Shown here: positions 1 to 12,925 of the stretch, in pieces | Layout: each line of letters opens with the position of its first letter | Position numbering within the stretch: position 1 is the first letter of the stretch | From: Rotaria sp. Silwood1 | Lineage: Eukaryota > Rotifera > Eurotatoria > Philodinida > Philodinidae | NCBI GenBank assembly: GCA_905250075.1 | Contig: CAJNOP010000405.1 | Coordinates: 62,001-126,000 of the forward strand | Reading direction: 5' to 3' | DNA: 64,000 nucleotides | Notes under the pieces: model-generated | What the model was told of the DNA's origin: nothing | Database searches by the model: none | Seen by the model: the letters and a program-made list of their open reading frames with translations, nothing else | Program-made: the position numbers and the translations under genes

Positions 1-64
1 AATAAAAAAAAAAACAAAGAATCAATAAATTCGAATTAATGAAAAATAAAAAAAAAATCTCTAC

Positions 65-3000
65 TTTAACAGCATATTCAAGATAATCAAGTAATTCATC
101 AGGATTATTCATAAATAAATTAATTAATGATTCAGGTAATTGTTCTTGTTCAATTTGTTGTGGTGTTGGATTAAGTTGTTTTAATAATTTTGTTGTTAAT
201 TGTGATTGTTCATTAATAAGTGTTTTACCATAATTTCGAAATGCTTGTAAAGCATCATCAAATTTTAATGTTTGAATATATGTTAATGCTTTATCATAAT
301 CTTTTTTATTTTCAATTTGTATTTTAATATATTTATCATGACGACGATATTTAGCTGAAAGTGCTAATGCTTCATCAAAATAATCTTTAAAAAAAAAAAA
401 TATTCAAAGAATGTCTTTCGTCTTTTCCAATAGAAAAATACAAACTAGCTTGTCGACAAACATCAATTGCTATATCAACATCAAAACTTAAATCAACATC
501 AGATGTTGATGGTGATGTTTCATTTAAACCAATAAATTTAGCAAGACGATTTATACGATCAGGATGTTTTGTATAGCAATTAAGTAATAATGTTGTATGA
601 TCAGTATTAGCTAATTTTTCACGATGTAATTCTTCTAAATATCGTGTTAAATGATCTATATGTTGAGAATCAAGAAACTAAAATAAAAAAATAAAAATAT
701 TTTGTTTATAGATATTGAAAAACAAAAACAAAAAAGTATTTACTTTTTTAATAACATAAGATGGTTCTAAAAAGCCAATTGTTTTACAATATTGATCCGT
801 CGCTGTTTCATATTCATTTCGTCTATAAAGCAAAAAAGAAATTAGAAAATATCAACCGCTATGCAATTTCAAAAAACAAAAAAAAGGAATTTTAGCGGAG
901 CCAAGAGTTTCAATATCAGATCATTTCTTAATTAATATAATCGCATGGAATAAAATAGGGATGTACCGAGGCCGAACCGAGACTCTCGATGCGGGTAGTC
1001 TCGGTCGAAAAACTTAAAAAATAATAATTTCGACCGAGAGTGAATACAATGTTTACCTAGGATAAAGAACGAATAAGAAATTAATTGTACTCGAGACCAA
1101 TATTCATTAGCATCGAGACCAAGGCTAACTGAGACCGAGACTCTCGACCGAGGCGACCGAGACCGAGACTCTCGACCGAGACCAAGNNNNNNNNNNACCG
1201 ACACTCTCGACCGAGGCGACCGAGACCGAGACTCTCGACCGAGGCGACCGAGACGACCGAGACTCTCGACCGAGGCGACCGAGACTGAGACTAACCGAGA
1301 TCGAGAGGCTCGGTCTCGGTACATCCCTAGAATAAAATAAACTAAGAATATTGTTCATTACGGAAGTTCATCCTTTTCCCGAAAATCACAGTTCGAACCA
1401 GGATGAATGGACAAAAAGAGATCAAAGCAATCAGATATTTTTCATCATCACGGATGTGTTTTTCAATCGAGAAAAATAAAATTTAAGATTCAGATAATTG
1501 GTGAAATCTCGTAACATAATATTTCTCGAAAATGAATGCGAATATTACACAAAACTGTGTACAATGAATCTTAGTGCTTCACATTTTCTTCTGTAAAAAA
1601 TTTATTAAAAAGTTAATAAATATTTTAACTTACGCATAAAGATGATCACCAAATTGTTTAAAAATTTCTGCCATACCTTGTTTACTAGTTCGATTTTTTT
1701 TTGCTAATCTAAATAAAGAATACATCCTCATTCTATATAAATATTCAATAATGCAATTGACTAACTGTAATGCTAATTGAAAACAATTTTTTCTAAAAAG
1801 TAAATGTAATCTTGAATGTAAATCTTTTTCAATTAAACGATGTAATTCTCCATCACCAGTTAATATATGTATATAACCCCATTCATTAACAACACATTGT
1901 ATACGTGGAATACCAACTGAATAAGCTGTTAATTGAGGATTTGTATCATAAACAGCTAATGTTTGTAATTCAGTTGTTGTTTGACTAAATACAACAAACA
2001 AAACAAATCATTTTTTAAAAAAAAATAAATTTTTACTTGGCTGTTAATTGTGATAAAATATTTGATTGTGGTTTTGTTGTTGCTGATGTTGTTGTTGTTG
2101 ATGTAACTAAAGGTGTTTTTCGATTTTCTTTTGTAACTGTTATTAAATAATTAAACCACCAATGTACAGCTAATTTTTCACCTTCAATACCTAAACCAAG
2201 ACGTTTATCATCACCAACATATGAAAAAACACCTGTTGAATTTGCAATAACAAATTGTTGTTCACCATCAAATTCTGATTGAGCTAAAACAGCACATCCA
2301 GGATTACAACCAATATGTGTTTCAAGCATTGCTATATTAAATTGTGCTGGTTGTTGTTGATGATGTTGTGTTAAATTAAATGGTCGACGATCACGTAATG
2401 TTGATGTTAAACTTGATGATACAGATGCAGCAACAGCAGCAGCTGTTGATATACTTGTTGTTGATATTGTTTTAATAAGACGAAATGAAAGAACACTTGA
2501 TTCAGTTGTAGCATAAAGTATTAAATCATTATGTGGTTTTACTCCTTCGGAAAATGCTAAATTAGTTATTGGACGTTCAGCTGTGTAGAATGGTGGTAAG
2601 AATTTATATCGTCTATTTAAAAAAATAAAAAAATAAATTATTTAAATATATTTAATATGAATACAATGCAAAAATTATTTTCATATGATAGAAAATGAAA
2701 TTTCTGTGAAATTTAACCCTTTACTCCCCCCGTGGATCATATATGACCCATTTGTGAAAACAATCACAGAAAATAAAGGAAGCATGAGACTGAAAAACTC
2801 CCAAGACATTATTTGTAGAGAACTTCACAAGCTATCGATTGGTAGAAAAAAAGTATTTTGTTGCATTGCTCTGCCTTTGAGATATATGACTTACAAAATC
2901 AAAAATTTGAAATTTTTTAAACAAAATGTTTTCCACTTGCAGTCAATAGAGACCTTTTGGAATTTCTGTGTGATATTAATCGATGAAGAAGTCCACTGCT

Positions 3001-4145
3001 GAATTAAATATGTTTCGAAAGCTTCATGATAACTCCGCGAATTATGCTTACTTAGGAATACAATTGACCATGTAGTCACTGTTAGACAGATGGAGGGGTA
3101 ATCAAGAACAAAGTTAATATATGCGTTATAGACCTCAACTCATAAGAAGTCGGAAATAGTATTTATAATGAATTAAATTCCTCTAAATTGAATATTGGGT
3201 ATAGATGAAAGTTAAGTCTCAAGAAAAGTCTCTAATAGAACAAATTAAGAATATCGAATTTGCATAGATTAAAAACGAAGGATTTTTTTCTTTTAAATCT
3301 AACTTGATAAAGAAATAATTTCAAAATTTTCTATGAATATTTTAAATATATACTTTTCTTTAATTAAATCATTTGATGCAAAAAAATAAATTCCTCCATT
3401 TTCACAACCAAGTGCTATATGACGATCTGTTATAGCTACAGCACATATCTATCAAAATATATAAACAAATTTTATAAAACAAATAAATAATTTGATCTAC
3501 TTTTGAATTTGGATGATCATTTGGTAATAAAGATATAATTTTTGCTGGTTCAACATTTTCTTTTTCTACAAGTGCCTATATAATATTAAAAATCAATTAT
3601 ATTTTTAATTTCTATTATTATAAATAATTTAACTTTATCTGTTTTCCAAAGTTTAATTGTTTGTTTTGTTTCATTTTCATCCATCTTAAAAATATAAACT
3701 TTTAATTATATTTCTAAATTAATAAAATATTCTTACTCCAATAGCTATAAGTGTATCACCTGCTGAATGTGCTAATAATTGTAATGAAATATCATATTTA
3801 TGAATATGATTTGTTTCATAATCACGATTAATAACACATATTGAACCATCATTACAACCAAATACTAATTGACCACCACCAGCACCATTTGTACTAGTTG
3901 ATGCAATAACTTGTATATGCTTTATATAAGAAAATAGAATAAGAAAATATGATTTTGAATGATATTTTTTTTCTTCTTCTTTACTTTAAGTTCTTCTAAA
4001 GGTTTTCCATCTTTTCGTTTGACTATTTCTTTATCGAAAAAACTAAATCGACGCCACTAAATAAAAAAAAAGCAAAAGAAAGAAATTTTATTTTGAAATA
4101 ATCTTATTTTATTTTATAGATTACTTGATGAATACCTAAAGCCAT
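65..4145 (-). CDS. VPS11: VPS11, HOPS/CORVET core subunit (3' end off window)
   Basis: VPS11 is a core scaffold of the HOPS and CORVET tethering complexes, which drive endosome and lysosome fusion. I read eleven exons: 4125-4145, 3985-4056, 3737-3919, 3634-3684, 3501-3575, 3354-3448, 2037-2612, 1634-1984, 744-822, 446-677 and 65-384. They total 2055 nt, exactly 685 codons in frame. The N-terminus (MALGIHQ-WRRFSFFDKE) matches the vertebrate start WRRFVFFDKE. The beta-propeller half follows, then the solenoid landmarks LHRLIEKD, GDHLY, EPSYVIKK and DHTTLLLNCYTK. The RING finger must lie left of the window. Exon 446-677 uses an unusual GTTTGT donor. Two introns are long (2613-3353 and 823-1633), while the others are 49-69 bp. 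Product is secure; individual splice sites are inferred by eye. Confidence 0.93.
956..1329. mobile_element. hAT-type MITE with satellite-like core, in a VPS11 intron
   Basis: A 374-bp element has inverted ends TAGGGATGTACCGAG and CTCGGTACATCCCTA. It is flanked by a perfect 8-bp direct repeat GAATAAAA at 948-955 and 1330-1337. An 8-bp target duplication with TAGGG-type ends is the signature of the hAT superfamily. The interior is a degenerate tandem repeat of ACCGAGACCGAGACTCTCG-like units, far more GC-rich than its surroundings, and it contains the 10-base assembly gap. No transposase is present, so it is non-autonomous. Open frames rich in Arg, Ser and Leu across it are repeat artefacts. Confidence 0.88.
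1187..1196. other. assembly gap (10 N)
   Basis: Ten N bases sit inside the tandem repeat of the hAT-like MITE. The true copy number of the repeat is therefore unknown. Confidence 0.99.
2613..3353 (-). other. long VPS11 intron
   Basis: This 741-bp intron lies between well-supported VPS11 exons, in a gene whose other introns are mostly about 60 bp. It contains a 105-codon open frame on the opposite strand (2685-3002) that I do not recognise and do not regard as a gene. A faint pair of inverted tracts, TTTACTCCCCCC near 2720 and GGAGGGGTAA near 3093, suggests an old inserted element, but I could not define its ends. Confidence 0.6.
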
Positions 4146-4924
4146 CTTAATAAAAATTAATCTGAAAAGAAAATTATTTATTTATTATTTTTTCGAAACC
4201 TATTTTTTAACTGTTTTATCATGAAGAAATTTTTTTTTTATATAAATATAATTCTTATAAATCGTATGAAAATAAACTTTTCAAAATATTTGATCATTAA
4301 ATTATTTACTTATATAATTTATGCTAAAAATAAAATTAAGTTTTAGAATACATTTTCTTATCGAAGTTTGAAATATTTTGTTACATAATATTGTTCATTC
4401 AACAAATAAATTCTTTATGTATGTTAGAGGTAAAATTAGTATCGATTCAATTCGGTATTTGTATGGGTTTCAGATTGATTTCATCTCTGACATATATGAA
4501 TGAAATCGGATTCTTTTTTTTTTAATGATTATTCGTTGCTAAATGATGATTACATTGAATAAGTTGAAATATATTTGTTTGAATACCAAATTTTTAGATG
4601 TTAGTTAGAAAATTGTAAGTGTAGTATTTAAAATAATCTTTTAATGTAGTTTTCAAATTTGAAAATGACACATATTTCCATTCATCTTCTTTGATTTGTC
4701 CTCTCTAAACTTCGCCTAATAACTATCTGCAAGACATAAAAAATAATCTTTTCATAATACATCATATATCTACAAACAAGAATGGTTTTTTTTTGCACTT
4801 ATTTAATATGCCCATAAACATAAAAAATACTATCTTTTTTTTTTGTCTTGCTTGATAACAAACAAATACTGAGCACTTTGTTTTCTTCTCTGATAGGCTT
4901 AACAAATAAAGAAACAAAAAGAAA

Positions 4925-4955
<31 letters not shown>

Positions 4956-5282
4956 GATAAATATGTATGAATCCAGCATTTAAAATAAGAAAAAAAGACA
5001 AAAAAAAAACAAAAAACATAATGCTTTGTGCTAATCTTTAAGAAAAAAAAACGCAACAAAGATAGGACGCAATTATATAAAAGCTTAAAACACATATCTA
5101 TCATATGTACAAACGAGGAAAAAAAGAAACAAGAACTTGTTGCTAAATAAACTCGAACACCTGAGCATGAGATTAGAAAGCAGCGAACCAATAGATTTGA
5201 CATATTATGAGAAAACTCGATAGTATCACACATCACCGGTTGTCAAAACAAATTAACAAACACATATATATAAATATATAAA
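4146..5282. other. intergenic: VPS11 promoter and RhoGAP 3' flank
   Basis: This 1.1-kb AT-rich stretch separates two genes on the minus strand. It should hold the VPS11 promoter and the 3' UTR of the RhoGAP gene. It contains an (AAT)n microsatellite at about 4926-4953 and several poly-A/poly-T runs. I see no coding exon; the open frames here are low complexity. Confidence 0.6.
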
Positions 5283-8200
5283 TCACACATAATTTTCACG
5301 ACCTGTTGCTAATTTATTATGATTAATATGTTCAAAAAGTTTAGCTTTTTCTCTTACAGACCATGATATATCACATGGACGAAGTTCATCATTAATATCA
5401 AATGAAAATGATTTTATTGGTTGTGTTGTTGGTACACGTCGTTCAATTGATTGATAACGTGATATATTTGTTGATGAATTTTCATTTGTATATATACGAT
5501 TTTGATTTATTATAATTGGTGTTGATTGACGTATTATTCGTTTTTCATTATGTTCAGGTTCAACTGATTTATAACGAAGTGCATTTTGTCTATGACATGG
5601 ACGACGTCGTCCTCTTGTTGTTGATGTTAATAATAAATCATCAATTGGTTTCATTTGTATAGCTGTACCAAGTTTAAATGGACGACAATCAGAATGATGA
5701 ATAAATGTTCGATCACGTTCAATTTTAATTTTTGTGTTTGAATTTGTTTGACTATGATGTTCATTATAATTATTTGTATATATTTGATTTGTTGTTGCTG
5801 TTAATGGACTATTATATCGAGAACGACCATCAATTATAATTGGTTGTTGTTGTTGTCGACTATGACGATCAATTGATAAAGATGTTTGTGTAGTAAATGA
5901 AGATGAATCAAATGTTTTATTTATTGTTGGTACATTAAATGATGCTGAACGTATAGTTGAAATATTAGTAAGACGTTGATTAATAGTACTTAATGGTTCA
6001 CTTGTTAAATCTAAATCTTGTTGCTCAAGTTGTATTGATCTAAGATAACAAAACAAAAAAAAAAATACTTGAAGATTTAAGATATTTTTTTGTTGCTATG
6101 TAAATATTGTTTTTTTTTTGTTGTGTGTGCGTATGTCTTAATATAGCATTTCGTTAGAGATTGTTTATCGGAATAATATAACCATCCCTTTTTTTTTTTA
6201 CCTACCGATTTTATTTTTTACTTAAACTATTTATAATCTGTAAAATATACAAAAACTTTATTATTTGATATTTTGAGATAAGACTTCAAAAAAAATAGGA
6301 AAATATTTAAATGATAGAATGTACATAATTTGTTTTAATAGTATGAATCTATTGTTAAAATAATGAAAAAATATGACATACATATTTGTTTTTTTTTCGT
6401 TTAAAGTATATATTCTTTTATGAAAAATGAATTAAAAAAAAATTGTAAATTTACCTTGTTATCATAGAATCATCATCATCATCATTATTTATAGCTTTGG
6501 ATTTAACTAATTTTATTCGTCGTTCATTTATTAAATTATTACTATTTTTTAATGATATTGAAGATAATATTTGTTCATTATGATTTGTTATTATTGATGT
6601 ATCCTTTTTTATATTATTATTATTATTATTTAATGTTTTATTTTGTTCATTATCATCATCATCATTATCAGTTTCATCAGATAAATAATGAAATTGTTTA
6701 AGTGATGATGCACGTTTAACATCATTTATTAATAAATGTTTTGATTCATTAATTGATTGTTGTTGATATTTTTGATAATATTCTTTATTACCTAATGATG
6801 AATGACGTGATATTGGTTTTGATCGTTTTATTTTTCCTGTTGATATATTATTTACAGTTGTTGTTGATGAACGTATACTTAAATCACCAATAGTACCATT
6901 AAATTCATCATCTGTTGTATCATTTATTAATTTATCTCGTTCCATAAATTGTTTTGATGGTTTATAAAGATTTTTTGAATTACGAGAACGATTTAAAGAT
7001 AATATTGTTGTTGTTGATGGAAGAATAATACTTGATAAAACAATACCATTACCACATGCTATTGATGTTGTCCAATTTGGTGGTATTGTAGAAGATGTAT
7101 TACGTCGAAAATATTCACTTATTTCTGAACTATCATCATTTAATGGTTGATCTGATGTAGCTAAACCTGAATCACGAGATCGATTAACAATATGTAAATG
7201 TGGTGATGATTCAACTTCATCAAGACTTTCAATTGATGAAGCTGTTGGTCGAGCTTATAAAAAAACAAAAAAAAAAAAAAAAATGTTTTTTTATTTTTTA
7301 TAAAAATTATTATTTTACTTAGATTAGGTATATGATGTACAATAATATGTTTATCAGGAATACATGTTAAAACATCAGAACCAAATATTGATGTACAATT
7401 AAGAATTAAAAATTCAACTATTGATGACATAACATCAGCTTCTTGTTTGCCTGATGCTATTGTTGTTGATTCTGTTTTAAATAAACTATTTGATACACAT
7501 AAACCTAAATTAAATGGATTCATTCCATTTGTATCAGCATTTTGTGATATATGATGAAGTATACATATAAAACCTTTTAATAATATATGATTCGATTCTG
7601 AAAGTGTACTGATTATACTAAATAAAATAAAATAAAGAAATAATCGATATGATATAATATAAATATTTAATTTAATTATACTTTTTTCGTGCAAATGATA
7701 TTTTTTCTTGTAAAGTTGAAAGACGAAGACATTTTTTCCAATTATCATATTGTATTGCATTAAATAATGGTTCAGATAATGTTCGTAAAAAATGCTAGAA
7801 AAATAATAATAAAATTAAGTAAGATTTTATTAGAATATCATGCAGGAATAAATACTAAAGGGATAACTCATTTCATTCTTCTTACCTTTGATTTTCCTAT
7901 AATAAAAATATTGTTATTTCTATTTTCATACAATCTTCTTTGCTAAGTTTTCTTTTTTTTTGCATGTTAATATAAAACTTACTTTAAATATTCCAGCAGC
8001 TAATATTGGATGTAAATCTTCATCTTGTAATAAAATATTTCGTTCAATTTTATCAATTGTATCTTTAACTGATCGTGTATTTGCAACTTTACGAAAAATT
8101 CCTGTTGTTTCTGGTCCTTTGAAATAAAGTATTTCAAGTAGTTTCTAAATAAAAAAAAAAATATCAATAAAAAAATCAAATCAAAACAAAAAAGATTCAA

Positions 8201-11200
8201 TCTACTTGAATAATAGGTGGTAATTGATTATCATATTTTTTAAATAATTCATCACATGTTTGTCCAAAAAATTGATTTGAAGATTTTATTCGTAAAGAAT
8301 TTATTGTTGATAATGATGAATGATAATCATCATAATATTGTTGTGATTGTTGTATTAATGATTTTGTATGATAATCTTTTGTTTTACGTTTATGAAAAAA
8401 TCTATGTTTTTTATTTTGATTATCAATATCACGTTTACGTAATTCAAAATCATGAGAATTTATTGATATATTATTTAAACTAGTTGTTGAACTATTATGT
8501 TGGGAATATACTGTTGCTGTACTATGTAATGATAAATGATCATCACTATCAAATGATGTATAATTTGATGTTTTTAAGTGTTTCATTTTTATTGCATATG
8601 GATATTCATGACCTATGGAATAACACAAAGAAGTCAACAAAAAACAAGAAAATCTTTTGATCATACTGTATGAATAACGATTTAAATTGTATCGTGATGT
8701 ACTATGGCTTACTCGAAACATTATCGACTATCTCTCTATGCAGTTTAAATTCATCTTTATTTGTTCTGTTCTATTGAAGTTATTCTTTTTTTTTTCTGTT
8801 CTTTTACCTCAAATGTTTAAAATAGTTAGGAGTTCATATAGATCGTATGTATGTGTGTGTGTATGCGCATCGTCAATGTTTGTCTTAACTATGTACATGA
8901 TCAAATATGTTTCACATTCTTTTTCTTTTTCGTTGAACGGCTTTTTTTTTTCATTCAACTCAAGCTAAGGATATACAATCGATTCTTTCTTCTTCTTCTT
9001 CTTCTTCTTTTTTTGTTTTGTTTAAACCACCAATCAATTCAGATCATTTTTCTTATCAAGAATAGGTTGGATATATAAATGAATGAATGTGTGTGTGTCA
9101 CCTTTCTTTTTATTGTCTAATGAGGTGGATCAAACTTGTAGTGACTTTAGTTTTACCGTATGTGATTAACATACTCATGTCATAATGAAAGAATACATTT
9201 TCTTTTTCTTTTTTTGTTTCATTCTAAGTCTTTAAGAAATGTCAAGAATACATTTTATATGTAGGCGAACTCCTCCTCCTCTTTCTTCTTGCCATTTCCT
9301 TTTGATTTAATAGACAAACAATATCTATACTTTTATATTACCTTGTTGATGACGATTATGATCATAAACAGTATTAAGACTTTTCGAACGTATTGTTGCC
9401 ATACGAATAAATGAAAAAATACTTGGATGATATCGATCATATTTTCGTAATTGTTTATTAGTCATTTTTTTTTTTTTGTTTTAAAAAAATGTTTCTTCAC
9501 AACTTTGATTTGTACCCGGGAATAATACACAAATGAATTTGAGAATTGCGGGTTACATAAATATCTTAAGTACTCTTGTAATTTGACAAGAGAGAAAAAA
9601 AAATAGGGGACGAAAAATGAGAATTTCGATATGTATATATATATATATATATGTACTAGTAAAATAAAGTTTTTTTGTTCTGTATGTGTGTCTCTCTCTC
9701 TCTCTCTCTCTCTCGCTCCTTTTTTTTCTGCTATATCAAAACACGTAATATCATATGAATAAGAAAGAAATGGAATTTGAACATAGAAAAGAATTAAATT
9801 TACCTATTAATGGTATTATTTGTGCTTGATTAGATTGTAAAGAAGAATTTACTAGTTGATTGGTATTATTATTCGTATTTGATATTATATTTGAATCATT
9901 TAATACAAATAAAATATAATTATCTATGCATGAGTCCTTGATTTCAATAAGAAAGAAGAAGAAAAAAAAAATAAAAGAAAATAATTTAGTTTTAACATAC
10001 TCGTAAATGACATGCATCAATACATTTTTTAATTAAATCTCGAACAGTTTCTTGTGGTCGAATACTAATTACTTTACGCTAGAAAAAAAAAAAAAATTTT
10101 TTTTTTTCTTTAATTTAAATATATTATTAAACTTACAATTAAAAATGGAGTTGTATTATTATTATTATTTTGATCATAATCTTGATTTTGATCAATTACA
10201 ACACGAACATGTTCAATATTTGAATTATTTAATTGCCACCAAAAATTTATAGTTCTTAAAATAAATTAATTTTCATAAATACAAAAAAAAAGAAAAATTC
10301 TATATCGTTAGAATTAAGCTTGAAGAAATGTTTATTGAATATAATGTATTTCTTATGTTAGCTATTAATCATGTCTATTGACATATGAATAAAGAAAAAA
10401 GAAAAATACATAATTCTTGAATTATGAATAAGTTTATAGGGCAAGTTTATTTAATCGTTATAGGTAAAATGTGTCATAATTTAACATTGAAAAGATTTTA
10501 TCAAAAAAAAAAAAAAAAATTTGTAAATAAATATAATTTTTGCTGATGAATAATTTAATAAATAGAATAAGAAAAATTATTCATAAAGATAAAAAGATAT
10601 ATTAGAAGATAAATATGTAATTTAATATTTTCAACAAGAATTTAAGAAGATTAAAATTTCTAGAAAACTTTCTATAGATTATATAGAGTAATATCTACAA
10701 GATTTTCAATAAAAATCTATGTGAACAAACACTCGAAATTGTTGTTTTTATTCTATCAAGTCGATTCGATCAAAAAGGAAAGTGAATTTATTTAACATAA
10801 ATTTGTCTCTAATAGATTACTTCTGCTTCAAAATATTTGTTGTATAGAATTAACTTTAAAATCTTTTTTTTTTTTTTGTGATCGTCTTATGTATTTTTGT
10901 TTTAGCTTAAGGAGCTATTTAATAATCGTTATAATTATTATTATGTTATCTTAACTTAACGTTTTTTTCCTTTTTTTGTTTTTGTTTATAAGAATATAAC
11001 TTACGATTGTATACGTGTATACCAAGTATCACGAATATTTTTTGTATCAAATTCAACAAGAAAATTTTCACCTAATGGCCAACCAATAATAAGTGTTCGA
11101 TGATAATCATAATAAGTTAATGATGTTATTTCATTTATAATAGATTCATTTATATTTTCAATATTTGTATATATCCATATACGATTTAAATTAATACGAT

Positions 11201-11528
11201 ATTTTATTTTTAATAATGATTGTTTTATATTTGATTTACTTATAATTAATTCATTTTTATTTGTTATTATAAATAAACGTCTATATGTTCTATAATTATG
11301 ATATAATGTTACATATGTCCATATATCATATGAATCAAATATACCAATAGATGTTAAACAACGTGTTATATTTATATCATTTGTTGTTATATCAATACTT
11401 GAATGTTTATTACCAAGAAAATAACGACTTATTGAACGAGATTTACGTGTTAATGGATGAGATTCACGAGATGATTTTTTTATTATATGTTCATCAATAT
11501 GAATATTATCGTCTATATTATTATTCAT
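5283..11528 (-). CDS. ARHGAP20-like Rho GTPase-activating protein
   Basis: Accelerates GTP hydrolysis on Rho-family GTPases, switching off actin signalling. Ten exons: 11005-11528, 10137-10254, 10001-10078, 9804-9936, 8206-8612, 7983-8144, 7682-7794, 7319-7617, 6455-7253 and 5283-6039. The sum is 3390 nt, exactly 1130 codons. Domains in order: a PH-like region (to IGWPLGENFLVEF and DTWYTRIQS), an RA-like region (KVISIRPQETVRDLIKKC), the bridge PLIGHEYPYAIKM, then the RhoGAP domain. The GAP domain has FGQTCDELFKKY, the arginine finger in GIFRKVANTRS and FLRTLSEPLF, and later NGMNPFNLGLCVSNSLF. This order matches ARHGAP20. The long tail is Ser/Thr/Asn-rich, probably disordered, and ends in SWSVREKAKLFEHINH. 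The ATG at 11528 is the first in the exon; an upstream exon is possible. Confidence 0.88.
9342..9465 (-). other. alternative first exon of the RhoGAP gene
   Basis: Inside the 1.19-kb intron between exons 9804-9936 and 8206-8612, an ATG at 9465 opens 41 codons ending in ...HNRHQQG. These are followed by a GTAATA donor. No AG acceptor precedes the ATG, so it cannot be an internal exon starting there. The donor is in the same phase (+1) as the normal exon 9804-9936. Splicing to 8612 therefore gives ...QQ-GHEYPYAIK in frame and a protein of about 886 residues with the RhoGAP domain and tail but no PH or RA regions. The fit in phase and reading frame is seen directly; use of the exon is inferred. 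Confidence 0.6.
9630..9716. repeat. (TA)n and (TC)n microsatellites
   Basis: An alternating TA tract near 9635-9652 is followed by a (TC)n tract near 9690-9714. They lie just upstream of the alternative RhoGAP first exon. The (TC)n tract could be part of a promoter region, but nothing in the sequence proves this. Confidence 0.85.
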
Positions 11529-12600
11529 TACCAATAGAGAAATAATATTTTATTATTATATAAATATAAGACAAGACACATCTAAATAAAAAACGAAAAA
11601 TATTTTTTTTTTTTAAATTTTGTCTATGAATAAGTACGGATTTTTTATTTTCTTGAAGAGAAAAAAAAAGGAAGCAGTTATGTACAAGTTAAATTAATTA
11701 GATAAAAAGAAAAAAAAAGAAAACGAATCATGACGTAGTTTTCACTATCTCTATTGTATCATTATATAAACCAACCATCAAAAGTAAAACTTATATATAT
11801 ATGGTTTCATATTAGGTAGCGAAATCTATAGATGTCGATCTTGAAAGAAGTACTTTTTGTGTTATTCGTTTCTAGTTATGCTGATTGAATAAGACATAGA
11901 ATTTTTTATTAATATAAACAAAGGATATTAGTTTGAAGTTTTCTAAACTGCGAATTCATCCTACAATATAGAAAAAAAGAATTTTAGCTTTCGGCTAATA
12001 TCTAATATAAGTGTTCTGTAACCTAGGCAACGTACATGTGACCTAGACTCGAAGCTTGAGTTCGAGTACGAGCTTATCAGATCAGATTCAAGATATGATG
12101 CTATTTCCTGATCTGATCCGGTTCATTGATATCCAGTTTGTTTTACTTGATAAGTATACGCAAAAAAAAAACTGTTCGATTATGTCTTACATATTTGAGA
12201 ATAATTCATGTAAATAAAAAAGAAAGATTTTTTTATGTTTGTCATAAATTATATAAACAACTGCTCTAACATATGAGAAATAAATTTTATTCGAAAATCA
12301 ATAACCCTATGTACTTTAAATCAGACGAAAAAACCGACAGTAGTACGTTTGGCTATTTCGAAACTCTATACTAGTGTCATATACGGATAACTGTTCTGAC
12401 CAACAATGTACTGTCGATAATTCGAATGAACGTACAACATGGGAATATATTATTATGATGGAAGAGTCAACTATATATATATATATCCATCATGGATATG
12501 ACAAAATATGCTCAATAATATTACAAGAGTTTTAGAATCAGTAAACCAACAATTAAGATATGAATCACTTGATTTATTCCCTCTCTTAAACCCGCCCTCA
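11529..12600. other. intergenic, nothing coding seen
   Basis: AT-rich sequence upstream of the RhoGAP start. It includes an AT microsatellite near 12474-12486 and a purine/pyrimidine stretch rich in TCGA-type words near 12040-12120. It should contain the promoter of the full-length RhoGAP transcript. I see no exon or RNA gene. Confidence 0.5.
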
Positions 12601-12611
12601 GAATAAAAAGG

Positions 12612-12812
12612 CATGGCCTTCTATTATGTCCCAGTGAATCGGTCTTTTTTGGGTGGCGTTATATTATGTTTTGTCGGAGATTTTTTCACATTTTTCCTTG
12701 AAATTGGTATGGCGTTATATTATGTCCAGAGAATCAAACGGTCCGGAGTGGCCTTCTATTCCGGGTGCCTTTCTATTATAGGGTGGCGTTCAATTATTTT
12801 TTGGGGGGGAGG
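12612..12812. repeat. degenerate minisatellite, about five units
   Basis: The phrase TGGCSTTMTATTATGTCC recurs with changes at about 12614, 12654, 12710, 12749 and 12781, often followed by a GAATC or GGTC word. The units are unequal in length, roughly 32-56 bp. The open frame across it (12613-12930) reads through the repeat and resembles no known family. The block is clearly more GC-rich than its flanks. Confidence 0.6.
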
Positions 12813-12925
12813 AGTTTACACAATTTCATATAATTTCTTTCTGCTTTTTTTTGTTGTTATTGATCTATTTGAATATAGAGGAATTGCACCCACACTACAT
12901 AAATTACTGAAAGTACCGGCTACAG

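Noticed and set aside
932-1358. Arg/Ser/Leu-rich open frames near the left edge
   Set aside because: They translate the ACCGAG tandem repeat inside the hAT-type MITE, which lies in a VPS11 intron.
2685-3002. A 105-codon open frame opposite to VPS11
   Set aside because: It lies wholly within a VPS11 intron and has no recognisable motif or exon structure.
7887-7897. A possible 11-nt microexon between two RhoGAP exons (TATAG before, GTAAGA after)
   Set aside because: Including it breaks the reading frame. Direct joining of 7983-8144 to 7682-7794 gives the expected IFK-HFLRTLSEPLF.
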